DNA of 64,000 nt, from NCBI RefSeq assembly GCF_010183535.1, contig NC_071331.1, forward strand, positions 20,646,001 to 20,710,000, given 5' to 3'. The stretch comes from Caenorhabditis remanei (lineage: Eukaryota > Nematoda > Chromadorea > Rhabditida > Rhabditidae). The notes under the pieces are model-generated. The model was not told where the DNA came from and searched no databases. It worked only from the letters and a program-made list of their open reading frames with translations. Both the position numbers and the translations under genes were made by a program. Shown here piece by piece: positions 33,457-45,195 of this stretch (the stretch's first letter is position 1; the number at the start of each line of letters is the position of its first letter).

Positions 33457-34673
33457 TTAATGAATACTCATGGCGAAACGCTTCACCGACGACACTCGGT
33501 GAACGAAGAATGTGGCAGTCTTTCCATCGATTCGTCTGATATCGATCCCTCCTCTTATTTTTTTAGTTTTACTGCGTCTGCTGAAAACAAATAAGAAATA
33601 TAATAATGTTTTACAAAAAATTGAATTCTCGAGTTTGTGAATTGAAACAAATTCTCAACTTACGTTTTCAATACTCGTTTGACTCCTCTATCCACTACTT
33701 CATGCGGTATACCATACAACACATGATGTCTGAATACATTTAGTTCTCTATGATCGAGTTCCAAATATTCCAGATTTTGATTCGTTTCCATTGCAATCCA
33801 TTTCTGGAGGAATACATTCCATTCCATATCCCAGATCAAGTTTTTTCCCAGAATCACACTTTTACAATCTATTTCCATCAGTCTATCAAATCTAACCCAT
33901 TTCGAGTTGTAGATAGATAACTTTTTTAGTTTTTTTAAAAGTTTCCCATGGAACTTCTCGTTCTCATAGTAAACATTGGAGTGAAACTCAGAATTAATTG
34001 TTATATTATCGAGGAGATAAGCGGTATGCTTATCTACATTGATCTTTTTATCTTGTTGATATAGACTGCATTTGTCCACTGATTTCACATTAGTATTCAA
34101 AAAATCAATAATCGAAACGTTGTGATCTACAAATGCATCCATTGTCATTTCCAAAACGTCGATTGTCTGCTTTTTGAATATTTCCAGTACGTGTTGACAC
34201 AACTGTTTCCATTCATTCACCGAGTAATCCAAATATTTGAATACATTCCGATTAAGGTGCCGGCCACAGTCAGTCTCTACAACTCTCCCATCCATTTCTT
34301 TATTTGATGTCATGACATAAGAGCATGAGATCTCACTCTTTGTTCCAAGAAACCTGATTTCCAGCGTTTCATGTATATGAAGTTCTATCGAATATCTCGG
34401 ACAGACGCTCATCTGCATTGTTATCCCTTTTGACCGCTTGCTAATCATCGAGAAGTTGATTCTGAAAGAGATTGTTCAATAAGTGATGAGGAAACACAAA
34501 ACACTTCACTTCTTTTTAGGTTTTCACAATTTGAGAAGGTTTTAATGTCCACTATCTATAGATTCTGACTATAAATAGCTAACTTACATTTCAAACGGGT
34601 GCATCGCTTTGAAAACTTCTTCAATTGCAAGAAACGGTAGACGGAGAATAGGGAATGGTTTCGGAAGATCCAT
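33457..34673 (-). CDS. FBA_2 F-box protein, single F-box core
   Basis: Exons 34673-34588, 34461-33664 and 33580-33457 give 335 residues. Starts MDLPKPFPILRLPFLAIEEV, then INFSMISKRSKGITMQMS. The middle is distinctive: CGRHLNRNVFKYLDYSVNEW, and VRFDRLMEIDCKSVILGKNL where sisters have WIGYERLLEID. Then WNVFLQKWIAMETNQNLEYL and GIPHEVVDRGVKRVLKT. The last exon has GGIDIRRIDGKTATFFVHRV. The frame is intact throughout. Confidence 0.9.
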
Positions 34674-34757
34674 TTTAGAGGAGCAAATCGATAGACAAAT
34701 AATGGTAGGATGGGGGGACAATGAATGAGTAGGAATGAGTGGTGGAAAGAGGATGAG

Positions 34758-34825
34758 GAATGTTCGAGAAGTTTCTGAGTGGCTAAGGGGTTCTGAGAAA
34801 CTAAACAATAAGAACAACTGGTCTT
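34758..34825 (-). promoter_or_regulatory. Heat-shock-element promoter block
   Basis: GAATGTTCGAGAAGTTTC at 34758-34775 is a perfect four-unit array, 85 bp before the ATG at 34673. Confidence 0.65.
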
Positions 34826-35580
34826 ACTGGGGTAGATGCGTAATGGCTACACTGCCTAATTACGTGAGATCTACAAATAGAGGCAGATGTAAACGTCCTT
34901 GTGATGCCGCTTAGTGTAGTTGGTCTACACAGAGAAAAACCTATCGACCGGCCAAAATGAACCCTCCTCCGCTACAGATATAAATGATAACTACAGCTTT
35001 TTAGTAGATGACAAAATGTGAGCAGACATGAAATATTCGATTTTCTCCCGCATTAAATAGAGAATAGTTGAAAGAGATCGAGACCTAATGACACTGTTGC
35101 ACTAACTAGGGAATGATCCAGACATAATTTGGAGATCTGGGTCGAATTATACATGAATGGAAAGCTGAGAACGTGCTTTTTTCGAATATGTGTTCAAATT
35201 TTGCAGAACGATTTCTTGAAAAAAGTTATGCAGGCTTTTGTGAGATTTCAGTACTGAAAATTGAAACTTTGAAGTTACGTAAATCATCAAAAAAGTGATT
35301 TCTGCGGGATTGAAATGCGCGAAAATATGTTTTGAACGATGGGGAACATTTAGGAGGAGGAAGTACGTTCGAGAAGATTCTGAGCGACCAAGGGGTTCTG
35401 GGAAAACAATGAGAACACCTGGTTAGAGTAGATTCTGTATCTATTTGTGTATCACACATAGTGTGGCCATAACGCACAGGACCAGTTGCTTGAACGTCCT
35501 TCCTTCCTCTCCATCACTATTTTTTACACATTCATTGTCCCTCATCACCCCCTTCTCGTCTACCGATTTGCTCCACCAAA
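34826..35580. other. Divergent spacer with an orphan promoter block
   Basis: 35366-35422 holds a minus-strand block (CGTTCGAGAAGATTCTGAGC, then GGGGTTCTGGGAAAAC) with no gene attached, next to a shortened plus-strand one (35476-35505) for the copy at 35581. A segment at 35105-35250 (CTAGGGAATGATCCAGAC...) resembles one arm of the foldback element at 49800. No gene seen. Confidence 0.5.
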
Positions 35581-36703
35581 ATGGACCCTCCTAAACCATT
35601 CCCAATCCTCCGTTTACCGTTTCTAGCAATTGAAGAAGTTTTCAAAGCTATGCACCCACTTGAGATGTAAGTTGTCCAGTGCTAAAACTACATCACTCTT
35701 CTTTTTCTTCAGCATAAATTTCTCTCTAATTTCTAACTGGACCAAACAAATTACAAAGAGTATGAACTTCTATCCGGAATATAGTGTAGCACTTGATATT
35801 AATAAAATCCTGAAGATAGCCATTCGTGGAACTGATAATATAGTATCAGGCATTTATAAAATGACGTCGAAAAAAATTTGGATGGAGTAATTGGGTATGT
35901 GGTTGGTGGCTTTAAGCTAACAGTGTTCAAGTACTCAAAAGATCCAATAGAGGGATGGAAACAGTTGAGTATATATGTATTGGACATATTCAACAAGCAG
36001 ACAATCGACACTTTAACAGTGGATATGGATGAGTTCGTAGACTACAACGTTTCGATGATCGATTTTTTGAAGACTAATGAGATATCAGTGAACAAATGTA
36101 GTCTATTCCACTGGTATAGTAATATCAACATAGATAAACACGCCGCATATCTCCTGGAGAATATTAAAATCAACAATGAGTTCAATTTTTATCTACACAT
36201 TAAAAACGTCAATTTGGATTTAAAAATTCCAAAAGGTCTTACGAAATTGAAAATGATCAATACGAATTGGATTGGATATAAGCAACTACTGGAAATAGAT
36301 AGTGTCACAGTTGATGTGTATAAAAATCGAATTTCGTATAATGACTGGAACCTTTTCTTTAAGAAATGGATATCCATGGAGACTAATTTGAATCTGGAAC
36401 TATTGGACTTTGTATTCGAATCAATGAAAGAATTCAAAGATGGTGTTTTGTTCGATATACCGTACGAAGTGGTTGACAGAGGAGTCAAAAGAGACATAAA
36501 GACGTGAGTTGATAAGGCATTTGATAACTTCAAGTCTCAATCATTTCCTAGTTAGCCTGAAATTCACCATATATTTTCAGTAGATCCGGTATTTCAAGAG
36601 AGTAAACGGAGGAATCGACATTAAACGTATCGATGGGAAGACTGCCACATTCTCCATTCATCCTACTGAATTGTGGGACGATTGTTTCATGATTATTCAC
36701 TGA
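35581..36703 (+). pseudogene. FBA_2 F-box gene with two one-base shifts
   Basis: Exons 35581-35666, 35713-36503 and 36581-36703. F-box core MDPPKPFPILRLPFLAIEEV, then INFSLISNWTKQITKSMNFY. In the large exon an A-run at about 35869-35875 (seven A) is one short: the frame runs to a stop at 35888-35890, while the neighbouring frame continues with LDGVIGYVV and YSKDPIEGWKQLS to DIPYEVVDRGVKRDIKT. The last exon is also one base off (123 nt, multiple of three), so GGIDIKRIDGKTATFSI is read only in a shifted frame. A homopolymer error could explain the first shift but not both. Confidence 0.75.
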
Positions 36704-37720
36704 TTTCAGTTATCAGATATCTCGTTATTCTACCTCATCATCTTAATCTGTCGTTCTTCAATAAAAGTTATAATTTTCTAGCAAATTTGATCCGTTTCTT
36801 GGCTTCTGTTAAATACTTCAAATATTACGGCTCCGCCACCAAAAATCCATTTTTAGGCCGCGATGAAAGTTTATTCCATAACGCAAAAACTGGGTAAACC
36901 TTGGTTTTTCACCGTTCTTCAATTTTATTGGTTGCTTTTCTTTATACATAGTACGATGTTTTTAATTGCTATCGTCTTTTCCGACAACATACTTTTATGT
37001 AGCTTTTGTTGAGGAGGTTTATAGTGCTGGTGGACCCAAACCACCTCAATGAGTGAGAGGGACAGTGACTTAGGAAACAAGACAACATTTAATACAAATG
37101 GTTTATCGTACTCCCAAAGGTCGAGCACCTTGGTTAGAGAGTTCTTGGATCCGGTGCTATTGTTGCAGTTGTTGGAAGCACGTCCTCTTGATGGTGTAGA
37201 ATTTCCGGTAGGCGAGTAACTTCTGACGGTTGATCGGTGGATGGCTAACTTCCGATACTAATTGATTGCAAATCAATAGCTTACATCGACAGTGACACGT
37301 AGCATTATTTCCACGACAGCTTTCCACTAATTTTCGAGCTAGAAACTAAAAAGACGTGACTCAGTCTGTGTTCTACTACGGTTCGGATGCCGTGTACAGG
37401 GCTACACGGTCTAATTACATGAACAGAACTAGTAGAGTCAAATGGTGTTCACATCTTGTAAAAACTATTTTATGATAGAAAACGTGAAATGTTTTATTGT
37501 GAGTGATAAATGTTGGAAAACAAATCAGGCATAGCCAATTGAAAAGATTTAATTAATACTCATCGCGAAACGCTTCCCAAGAAGTATGAAATCAGTGTTT
37601 TTCAGTAAAAAAATAGGTAACTGTCCAAGAATTCTGACTTTTTGAAGAGAAATGACAATTTTCATTGACGTAAAATGTTTTATTGGGATTGATAAATTGG
37701 AAATAGTCAATTAAAGCAAT
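36704..37720. other. Spacer with remnants
   Basis: Holds copies of the 33190-33430 flank (37315-37520) and a scrap of a last exon at about 37545-37580 (CGATGAGTATTAAT on the minus strand). 36820-37140 shows no homology that I can see. No gene. Confidence 0.4.
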
Positions 37721-38901
37721 TTAATGAATACACATCGCAAAATATTCAATTTCAAACGCACGGTGCGCGAAGAACGTGGCAGTCTTTCCATCGATTCGTC
37801 TGATGTCGATTCCTCCGGATATCTCTTCAGTTTCATTGCGTCTGCTGAAAATAAATAGGAAATATTGAAGTGTTTTGCAAAAAATTGAATTCTCGAGTTG
37901 AAGGCAGAGACTAAATTTGATAGAGTGAAACTTACGTTTTCAAGATTCGTTTAACTGCTCCATCCACCACTTCATGTGGTATGTCATACAATACAAGTGC
38001 TCTGAATTTGTCGATTTCTCTATAATCGAGTTTCAAGTGTTCCAAGTTTTGATTTGTATCCATTGTCATCCATTTCTTGATGAACGAATTCCATTGTTTA
38101 TCCGAGATTCGATTCTTCTCAAGGATCACACTTTTACAGTCTATTTTCAACAGTCTCTCATATCCAACCCATTTTGAATTGTAAATACGCAACTCTTGCA
38201 GATTTTTTGGAATGTTTCCATTGAAGTCGTCGTTATTGTATACATCGAGACCTAACTCAGAAATAATTTTTATTTTGTCCAGGAGATACGCGGTGTGCTT
38301 ATCTACATTGATCTGTTTATCCCTTTGGTATAGATTGCATTCGTCTACTGATATCTCATTTGCTTTCAAAAAATCAATAATCGATATCTTTTGGTGTACG
38401 AATCCGGTCAAAGTCATCGTTAAAACGTCGATCGCCTGCTTCTTAAATAACTCCCTGACATATTTGAACAAGTGTTTCCATTCATCAACCGGATCATACT
38501 TGAATACCCTCCGAGTAATGTATCGACCAAATGATTTCTCCATAATCTTTCCATCCATGTATTCGTTTGATGTCATTACATAAAAGCATGAGACCACATC
38601 ATTCGTTCCATGAAGCCTTATTTCCAGCCTTTCATGTATATAAAGTTCGAGTTTATATTTTGGATAGAAGCTCATATGTATTGCTATTCCTTTTGTCCGT
38701 TTGGAAATCATTGAGAAGTTGATTCTGAAAGAGATTACTCGATAAGTAACGTGAAAACACAGAAAACTTCACTTTTCTTCCTTTTTCACACTTCAAAAAA
38801 GCTTCAGTGACTTACATTTCGATTGGATCCATTGCTTTGAAAACTTCTTCGATGACAAGAAACGGTAGACGGAGGATTGGGAATGTATTGGGAGGGTCCA
38901 T
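37721..38901 (-). CDS. FBA_2 F-box protein, single F-box core
   Basis: Exons 38901-38816, 38724-37936 (789 nt) and 37844-37721 give 332 residues. Starts MDPPNTFPILRLPFLVIEEV, then INFSMISKRTKGIAIHMS. The middle has FGRYITRRVFKYDPVDEWKH, lacking the YSK of YSKDP, and NNDDFNGNIPKNLQELRI. Then WVGYERLLKIDCKSVILEKN, WNSFIKKWMTMDTNQNLEHL and DIPHEVVDGAVKRILKT. The last exon has GGIDIRRIDGKTATFFAHRA. Open and in frame. Its promoter block has lost part of the heat-shock element (see 38996). Confidence 0.9.
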
Positions 38902-39830
38902 TTTGGAGGAGCAAATCGATTGACGAGTGAGGGACAATGAGTGAAAATGAATGAGTAAGAGTGAGGGACAATAGGCGATAGAAGGAGGAGGAAGAACGTT
39001 CGATCTGAGCGACTAAGGGGTTCTGGGAAACTAAGAGATAAGGACAAATGGTCCACCCAACTGTTCCACGTTCGAGAAGATTCTTCTCAAGATTAGATGG
39101 CTATGGGAATGCCAAATATTGGTCTTACTGGGTGTGGATGTGTGTTAGCTACACTATCGAATTACGTGAGCTGTGGGAAAGTGAATGAATACAAAGAATG
39201 TGTGTGATGGAAGGAGGAGGGAAGAAGGTCCGAGAAGACACTGTTGACTTACGAGAGCTATAGGAGAGTGAATGAGAACGTTCGAGAAGATTCTGAGCGA
39301 CCAAGGGGTTCTGGGAAACCAAACAACAAAAACAACAGGTCTACCTTGAGTAGAGGCGTAATGGCTACAATATCTTACCATACTTTTTTTGGCCAAAAAT
39401 AACATTTTTTCGCCTGTTTTGGAACCAAAAACGGAATGTGTAAGGTAATTTAAGCATTTTTGTCATAAATTTAAAAATATTTTGAAAAATAGGTACCCAT
39501 TTTTAAATACAGGGGCAATTTTTGGGAAGTCTGGGTCAGAAAAAGTGAGGTACACAAATAGAGACAAATGGTATCAATTTTTGCGGACAGAAGTTGTGTC
39601 AGATGGGCGAGAACTATCTGGCCTAACTTTCTCTTTGTCCTCTGCTGTAAAATATATTCATTATATTTGATTGACCATTAAAAGGCTTGAGAAATACAAA
39701 CTTTATTCAGAAAAATAACTTTTGGTACACGAATAGAGGGAACAGATGTTGTATGTATTTTGAAAAGTGAGCAGTGAAAACTTTGAACAGGCACACAAAG
39801 AATGGAATAAAAGCGTGAATAAAAAAAGAA
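38902..39830. other. Duplicated promoter blocks and repeat flank
   Basis: The near block (38996-39060) reads GAACGTTCGATCTGAGCGAC: relative to sisters, the bases GAAGATT are deleted from the heat-shock element. A second, complete block with perfect GAACGTTCGAGAAGATTC lies at 39276-39345, and a half copy at 39071-39083. 39360-39540 is unrelated repeat; 39590-39660 is flank R2. No gene. Confidence 0.55.
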
Positions 39831-41371
39831 TCAGTGGATACACATCAAGAGACGTCCATACCATATATGGCCAAACACAAAGAATGTGGCAGTCTTCCCG
39901 TCGATACGTCGAATGTCGATGCCTCCGTTTAGCTCTTTAGTACAATTGCGTCTGCTGAAAATAAATGAGAAATATTTAAGTGTTTTAGAACAAAATAAAC
40001 TCTCGAGCAGGGTTCTCAACCGAAGGTAAAACCGATGAAAAACCGATTTTTTTTAACCGATGAAAATCGTTTCTCTCTCCGAAGAATTTTAACCGATTTC
40101 TCAAAAACTAAAATCGGTAGCAAATCGATCAACAATCGGAGAAGAATCGATTTTCTTCGATTGTGTTTTGAAAAAAACCGTTCGGTTTCGGTTTTTATCG
40201 GTTTAGAAACCGATTAAAAAACCGATTATTCTTCGATTTTTACCGATTTTCATCGGTTTTTCTGAAAATTCAAACACTAGGGCGGTTTGTCACGTTTCGA
40301 TTACTTCACACGTTTTTTTCTATTTTTAAAGAAAATTTGAACAAAAATGAGAAAATATCTATTTTTACGTAAACTTTCAGAAAAACCTTGAACTTTCAGA
40401 AAAACCGATGAAAATCGGTAAAAATCGAAGAATAATCGGTTTTTTAATCGGTTTCTAAACCGAACAAAATCGGTTTTTTTCAAAACAATCAAAGAAAATC
40501 GAATTTTAACCGATTTTTCCCTGGAGAAAAACCGATTTCTTTTTTTAAAAACCGGCTCATATTTTCACCGATTTTTTAATCAATAACCGATTTTAATCGG
40601 TTTTGAAGTATCGGTTGAGCACCCTGCTCTCGAGTACAGTGAAGAAAATTTTAAAAAAATTCTTCACTTACGAAGGTTCTTTTGACTCCTCCGTCCACCA
40701 TTTCATGGGGTATATCATGCAATACGAGTGCTCTGAATTCTTCAAAATTTCTATAAATGAATTGTAAGAATTCCAGATTTAAATGAGTCTCCATTGCAAT
40801 CCATTCCTTGAAAAACAAATTCCATTGTTTATTCGTGATTAGATTCTTCTCAAGAACCACACTTTTACAATCTATTTCCAACAGTCTCTCATATTCAATC
40901 CATTCCGAATTCGCGATAAGTAAGTCCTCCAGATTTTTTGGAAATTTTCCATTGAAATTGATATTTTTAATGTATACTTCGTAACATAACTGAGAATTAA
41001 TTTGTATATTATCAAGGAGATGGGCAGTATGCTCATCTACATTGATCTCTCTATTCTTTTGAGATACAGTGCATTTGTTCACTGACTTCAAATTGGCTTT
41101 CAAAAAATCAATAATTGAAACGTTTTGTTCTACGAATGCATCCATAGTAATTCTTAAATTGTTGATCGACTGTTTCTTGAATATTTCCAATACATATTTA
41201 CAAAACTGTTTCCATTCATTTACGGGATCTCTCGAATACTTGAATACCTTTCGTGAAATTAATGGAACCGGTAATATGCTCCCAAAACATTATTTTTCCT
41301 CAATCTTTCCATCCATTTCTTTATCTGATGTCATTACATAAACGACTATATTTCTTGTTCCAAGAAACCAG
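39831..41371 (-). pseudogene. FBA_2 gene, 5'-truncated with a nonsense codon
   Basis: The large exon runs from about 41371 to 40672 and the last exon is 39954-39831. The 5' third (F-box and first 60 residues) is gone: the sequence switches at about 41371 to the 3' flank of the next gene. An in-frame TAA follows MDGKIEEK. From RKVFKYSRDPVNEWKQF to DIPHEMVDGGVKRTF the frame is open. A 5-base loss before the donor, relative to the sister at 52228, puts the last exon (GGIDIRRIDGKTATFFV) out of frame. The intron contains a 619-bp hAT-like element. Confidence 0.8.
40008..40626. mobile_element. hAT-like foldback element with perfect 8-bp duplication
   Basis: Ends CAGGGTTCTCAACCGA and, inverted, TCGGTTGAGCACCCTG. 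Flanked on both sides by CTCTCGAG (40000-40007 and 40627-40634). The interior is repeated AACCGATTTTCATCGGTTTT-type sequence in inverted halves. CAGGG ends and an 8-bp duplication fit hAT. The sister gene at 52228 has CTCTCGAG once at this position, which is the empty site. Confidence 0.9.
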
Positions 41372-41391
41372 ACATAGTCAATTGAAACGAT

Positions 41392-42658
41392 TTAATGAAC
41401 ACTCATCACAAAACCATTATATTGCGTGAAGAATGTTGCCGTCTTTCCATCGATACGTCGGATATCGATCCCCCCGCTTATCTCTTGAGTTTGATTGAAG
41501 CGACTGAAAATGAATATGAAGTATTGAAATTCTTTAAAAAACGTTGAATTCTCGAGTTTGTGAAATGAAAACATTATGAACTCACGTTTTCAATACTCGT
41601 TTGACTCCAACATCCTTTACTTCATGCGGTATATCATGCAATACGAGTGCTCTGAATGTCTCCAAATGTTTGTGACTGAGTTGCAAACATTCCAGATTGA
41701 AATCCGTTTTCATTGCTATCCATTTCTTGAGGAATAAATTCCAGTCTTTTTCCCAGATCCTATCATTTTTCAGGATCACACTTTTACAATCAATTTCCAA
41801 CAGTTTCACATATCCAATCCATCGCGAGTCGTTGATATATAATTCCTTCAAGTTTTTAGGAATTTTCCCATCAAAAAAATATGTTTTGTGTAGCCAAGTC
41901 TCTAAACTATTGCTAATTGTAACATTATTCAGTAGATAAGCGACATTCTCATCTACGTTGTTTTGTTGATCCAGTTGGTAAATGAAGCAATCGTCCACTA
42001 GTTTTGCAGTAAAGAAATTAATAATTGAAATGTGGTCTACGAATGCATCCATTTGCATTGATAGATAGTTAATCGTTTGCTTCTTGAATATATCCAATAC
42101 ATGTGTACTCAATTGTTTCCATTCCTTCACTGGATCCTTAGAATATTTATATACTTTCTGTATAATGTTACCATTCTGTTCCTTTTCCTCACTTTTTTCA
42201 TTCATTTTTATGTCTGATGCCATTACATAAATGTATGATACCATCTCTTTAGTTCCATAAAGCCTGACATCCAGAGTTTCATTTATATAAAAATCTATAG
42301 AATATTTCGAAAAGAAGCTCATCGATTTCGCTACTGTTCTGGTACGTTTGCTAATCATTGAGAAGTTGATTCTGAAAGATGTTCTATTTTCCTAAAATCT
42401 AGGATGATATTATATTTCTGACTTACATTTCGATTAGATCCATCGTTTTGAAGATTTCTTCGATGGCAAGAAACGGTAGACGGAGGATTGGGAATTTATT
42501 ATCTCTTCGATTGCTAATCATTTTTATTCTGAAAATTATACAATTTCTATCAACAGTAGAGTTTGACTATGAACTTACATTGAGTGCATTCCCTTAGATA
42601 CTTCTTCCATTGCTCGAAACGGTATACGGAGAATCGGCAATTTCTTTAGAGATTTCAT
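41392..42658 (-). CDS. FBA_2 F-box protein with double F-box core
   Basis: Exons 42658-42579 (80), 42528-42427 (102), 42371-41586 (786) and 41503-41392 (112) give 359 residues. Core 1 is MKSLKKLPILRIPFRAMEEV; core 2 is ISNRRDNKFPILRLPFLAIE, joined to INFSMISKRTRTVAKSMSFF. Then WIGYVKLLEIDCKSVILKND, WNLFLKKWIAMKTDFNLECL and DIPHEVKDVGVKRVLKT. The last exon has GGIDIRRIDGKTATFFTQYN. It is nearly identical to the gene at 47900-49172, from which it differs by a few residues and three missing codons (in FFTAKLVDD and WLHKTYFF). Both lack one residue of the usual DQNVSIIDFL motif. Confidence 0.9.
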
Positions 42659-43329
42659 TCTGCAAGAGCAATCGATTGACGAGAAGAAAGAGAATGGAGG
42701 ACAATGAATGAGTATCAGTAAGGCAATGAGTGACGGGAGGAGGAGAGAAGAATGTTCGAGAGGGATCTGAGTGACCAAGGAGTTCAGGGAACTTAAATAA
42801 TATGAACAACTGGTTTAACTGGGGTAGACGCGTAATGCGTGAGATACACAAATAGAGGCAGATGTAAACGTCTTCTGCTGTCTCTTAGTGTTGTTGGTCT
42901 ACATAAAAAAGAACCTACCGATTTCCCAAAATGGACCTTCCTCTGCCAACAGATATACATGACAATTACAACTTCTTAGTAGAAGACAAAATGCGAGCAG
43001 AATCCATCACACTTGTTAAACCATAAACCGTTATGCGCTCAATAAGGATTTATACTATAAGAGAGGCTTAAAGATAAAAGTGGCGCTGAGGGAGAAGGGA
43101 ATAACAGAGAGTAAATAGAAACTGGAAAAGAAAATTAGGTAGGGGTATGGATATTGGTCTTGAGTGAGCTTCCGCTCAGTCTTATATACTGGTTTGAGAA
43201 GGGGATGTCATTGAAGTTAGCGGGCGTAAGGCAAAGGATGGGTGGTCAAATGTTGAGACAATAATAATGTGTGAGAGATGGGAGTGCGCATGGAGACGCA
43301 GACAAATTATAATTATCAAAAAGAAAAGT
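42659..43329. other. Promoter and 3' flank spacer
   Basis: Promoter block 42749-42810 has GAATGTTCGAGAGGGATC (two units intact), 91 bp before the ATG. 43030-43180 is an inverted copy of the 3' flank repeat seen at 19761. No gene. Confidence 0.5.
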
Positions 43330-44515
43330 TTAGTGAACACTCATCGAAAAACCAGTATAATGATCGAAGAATGTTGCCGTCTTTCCATCGATTCGTCTGA
43401 TGTCGATCCCTCCGGTTACCTCTCGAGTGTTATTAAAATTGCTGAAAACAAATAGAACATTTCAGACGAAAAGCATATATATTTTTGTGCTTTACAAAAA
43501 TTTTCATTTTTGTTCTCGAGGTTGTGAATAGAATTGAAAAACATTATGAACTTACATTTTCAATACTCGTTTGACTCCTAAGTCTACCACTTCATGCGGT
43601 ATGTCATGCAATACGAGTGTTCTGAACTGTTCGACATTTCTATAATCGAGTTCTAAGTATTCCAGATTCACATGAGTCTTCATTTCTATCCATATCTTGA
43701 AGAACAGATTCCATTGTTCATCCGAAATCTTATTGTCTTTCAGGGTCACAGTTTTAGAATCTATTTCAAGCAGTCTTTTGAATCCAATCCATTCCGAATT
43801 TATGATATATAATTCCTTAAGATTTTTTGGAATTCTCCCATCAAAGTTGACGTTATTAACGTACACATCGGAAAATAACACAGAATTAATTGTTATATTA
43901 TTGAGGAAATAAGCGGTATGCTTATATACATTGATCTTGATATCCGTTTGAAATAGCCAGCATCCGTCCACTGACTTCACATTAGCTTTTAAAAAATCAA
44001 TTATTGAAACGTTTTGTTCTGGAAATGCATCCATTTGCATTGATACAGCGTCGATCGACTGCTTCTTGAATATCTCTCTGACATATTTGAACAACAGTTT
44101 CCATTCCTCTACTGGATCCTTCGAATACTTGTATAGCTTCCGTATAATGTAACCATTATGTTCCGCATCATCACTTTTTCCTTCCATTTTTTTGTCTGAT
44201 GTCATTACATAAGTGCATGATACCAGATCTTTAGTTCCATAAATCATGATATCCAGAGTTTTATTTATATAAAGATCTATTGAATACTTTGGAGAGAAGC
44301 TCATCTGCTTTGCTATTCCTTTAGCACGTTTGGAAATCATAGAGAAGTTGATTCTTAAAAAGGTTGTTCAATAAATGCTGGGTAAAAACAAATTTTTTTT
44401 AACAATTTGAGAAAGTTTTAATGACTTACATTTCGAATGGGTGCATCGTTTTGAAAACTTCTTCAATTGCTAGAAACGGTAGACGGAGTATCGTGAACGG
44501 TTTCGAAGGGTCCAT
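43330..44515 (-). CDS. FBA_2 F-box protein, single F-box core
   Basis: Exons 44515-44430, 44353-43556 and 43441-43330 give 331 residues. Starts MDPSKPFTILRLPFLAIEEV, then INFSMISKRAKGIAKQMSFS. Middle: EHNGYIIRKLYKYSKDPVEE. Then WIGFKRLLEIDSKTVTLKDN, WNLFFKIWIEMKTHVNLEYL and DIPHEVVDLGVKRVLKM. The last exon has GGIDIRRIDGKTATFFDHYT. The acceptor of the large exon is AAG rather than CAG (CTTTTTAAG), which may lower splicing efficiency. Closest relative: the adjacent gene at 45196. Confidence 0.88.
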
Positions 44516-44603
44516 TTTGGTGGAGCAAATCGATAGAAAAGACGAGTGATGAAGGAGAATGAATGGGTCGGGGTGAGGGGCAATACGTTGGAGAGAGGAA
44601 GAA

Positions 44604-44668
44604 GAATATTCGAGAAGATTCTGAGTGACAGAGGGGTTCTGGGAAACTGAATAATAAGAACAACTGGT
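44604..44668 (-). promoter_or_regulatory. Heat-shock-element promoter block
   Basis: GAATATTCGAGAAGATTC at 44604-44621 is a perfect four-unit array, 89 bp before the ATG at 44515. Confidence 0.65.
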
Positions 44669-45195
44669 CTCACTGGGATAGACGCGTAATGGCTACATTG
44701 TCTAATTATAGGAGATACACAAATAGAGCCAGGTTTCTTTCTGGCAGTGCCGTTGGTCTACATAGAGAGGGACCTATCAATTTGCCGACGCTTTTCCGAC
44801 AACAGATTTACATGACAATTACAGATTTTAAGTTAAGGAAGACACTGTTTTTTAGTTAAGGAAGACACCTAAAGACACTGTCGCACTAAATTTATGAATT
44901 TTCTAAACTTTTGGCAGTTTTTGAAATAAAAATGGGCAAACATTTTATAAGAATCTATCATATTATAAGAGAAGCATACAGATAAAAGTGGCGCTGGAGG
45001 AGAGGGAGTAACAAAGAGTAAGTAAAACAGGGAAAGGAAATAAGGTAGGGGAACGGAGACTGGCCTTGAATGAGTGACTAGTGCGGGAAGGTAAAGTCAT
45101 TGGCGCCCGCGGGCACAGAATGGGAAACAAAATGGTGTGATCATAACAATGGAGAGAAATAGCATGAAGACAAGTTATAATGATCAAAAAAAAGT
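44669..45195. other. Spacer with 3' flank repeat
   Basis: 44960-45110 is an inverted copy of the 19761 flank (GAGAAGCATACAGATAAAAG, GTGGCGCTGG). No gene. Confidence 0.4.

Noticed and set aside
35869..35890. Programmed frameshift at the A-run of 35581-36703
   Set aside because: The last exon of the same copy carries a second shift, so plain decay (or a sequence error) is the simpler reading.
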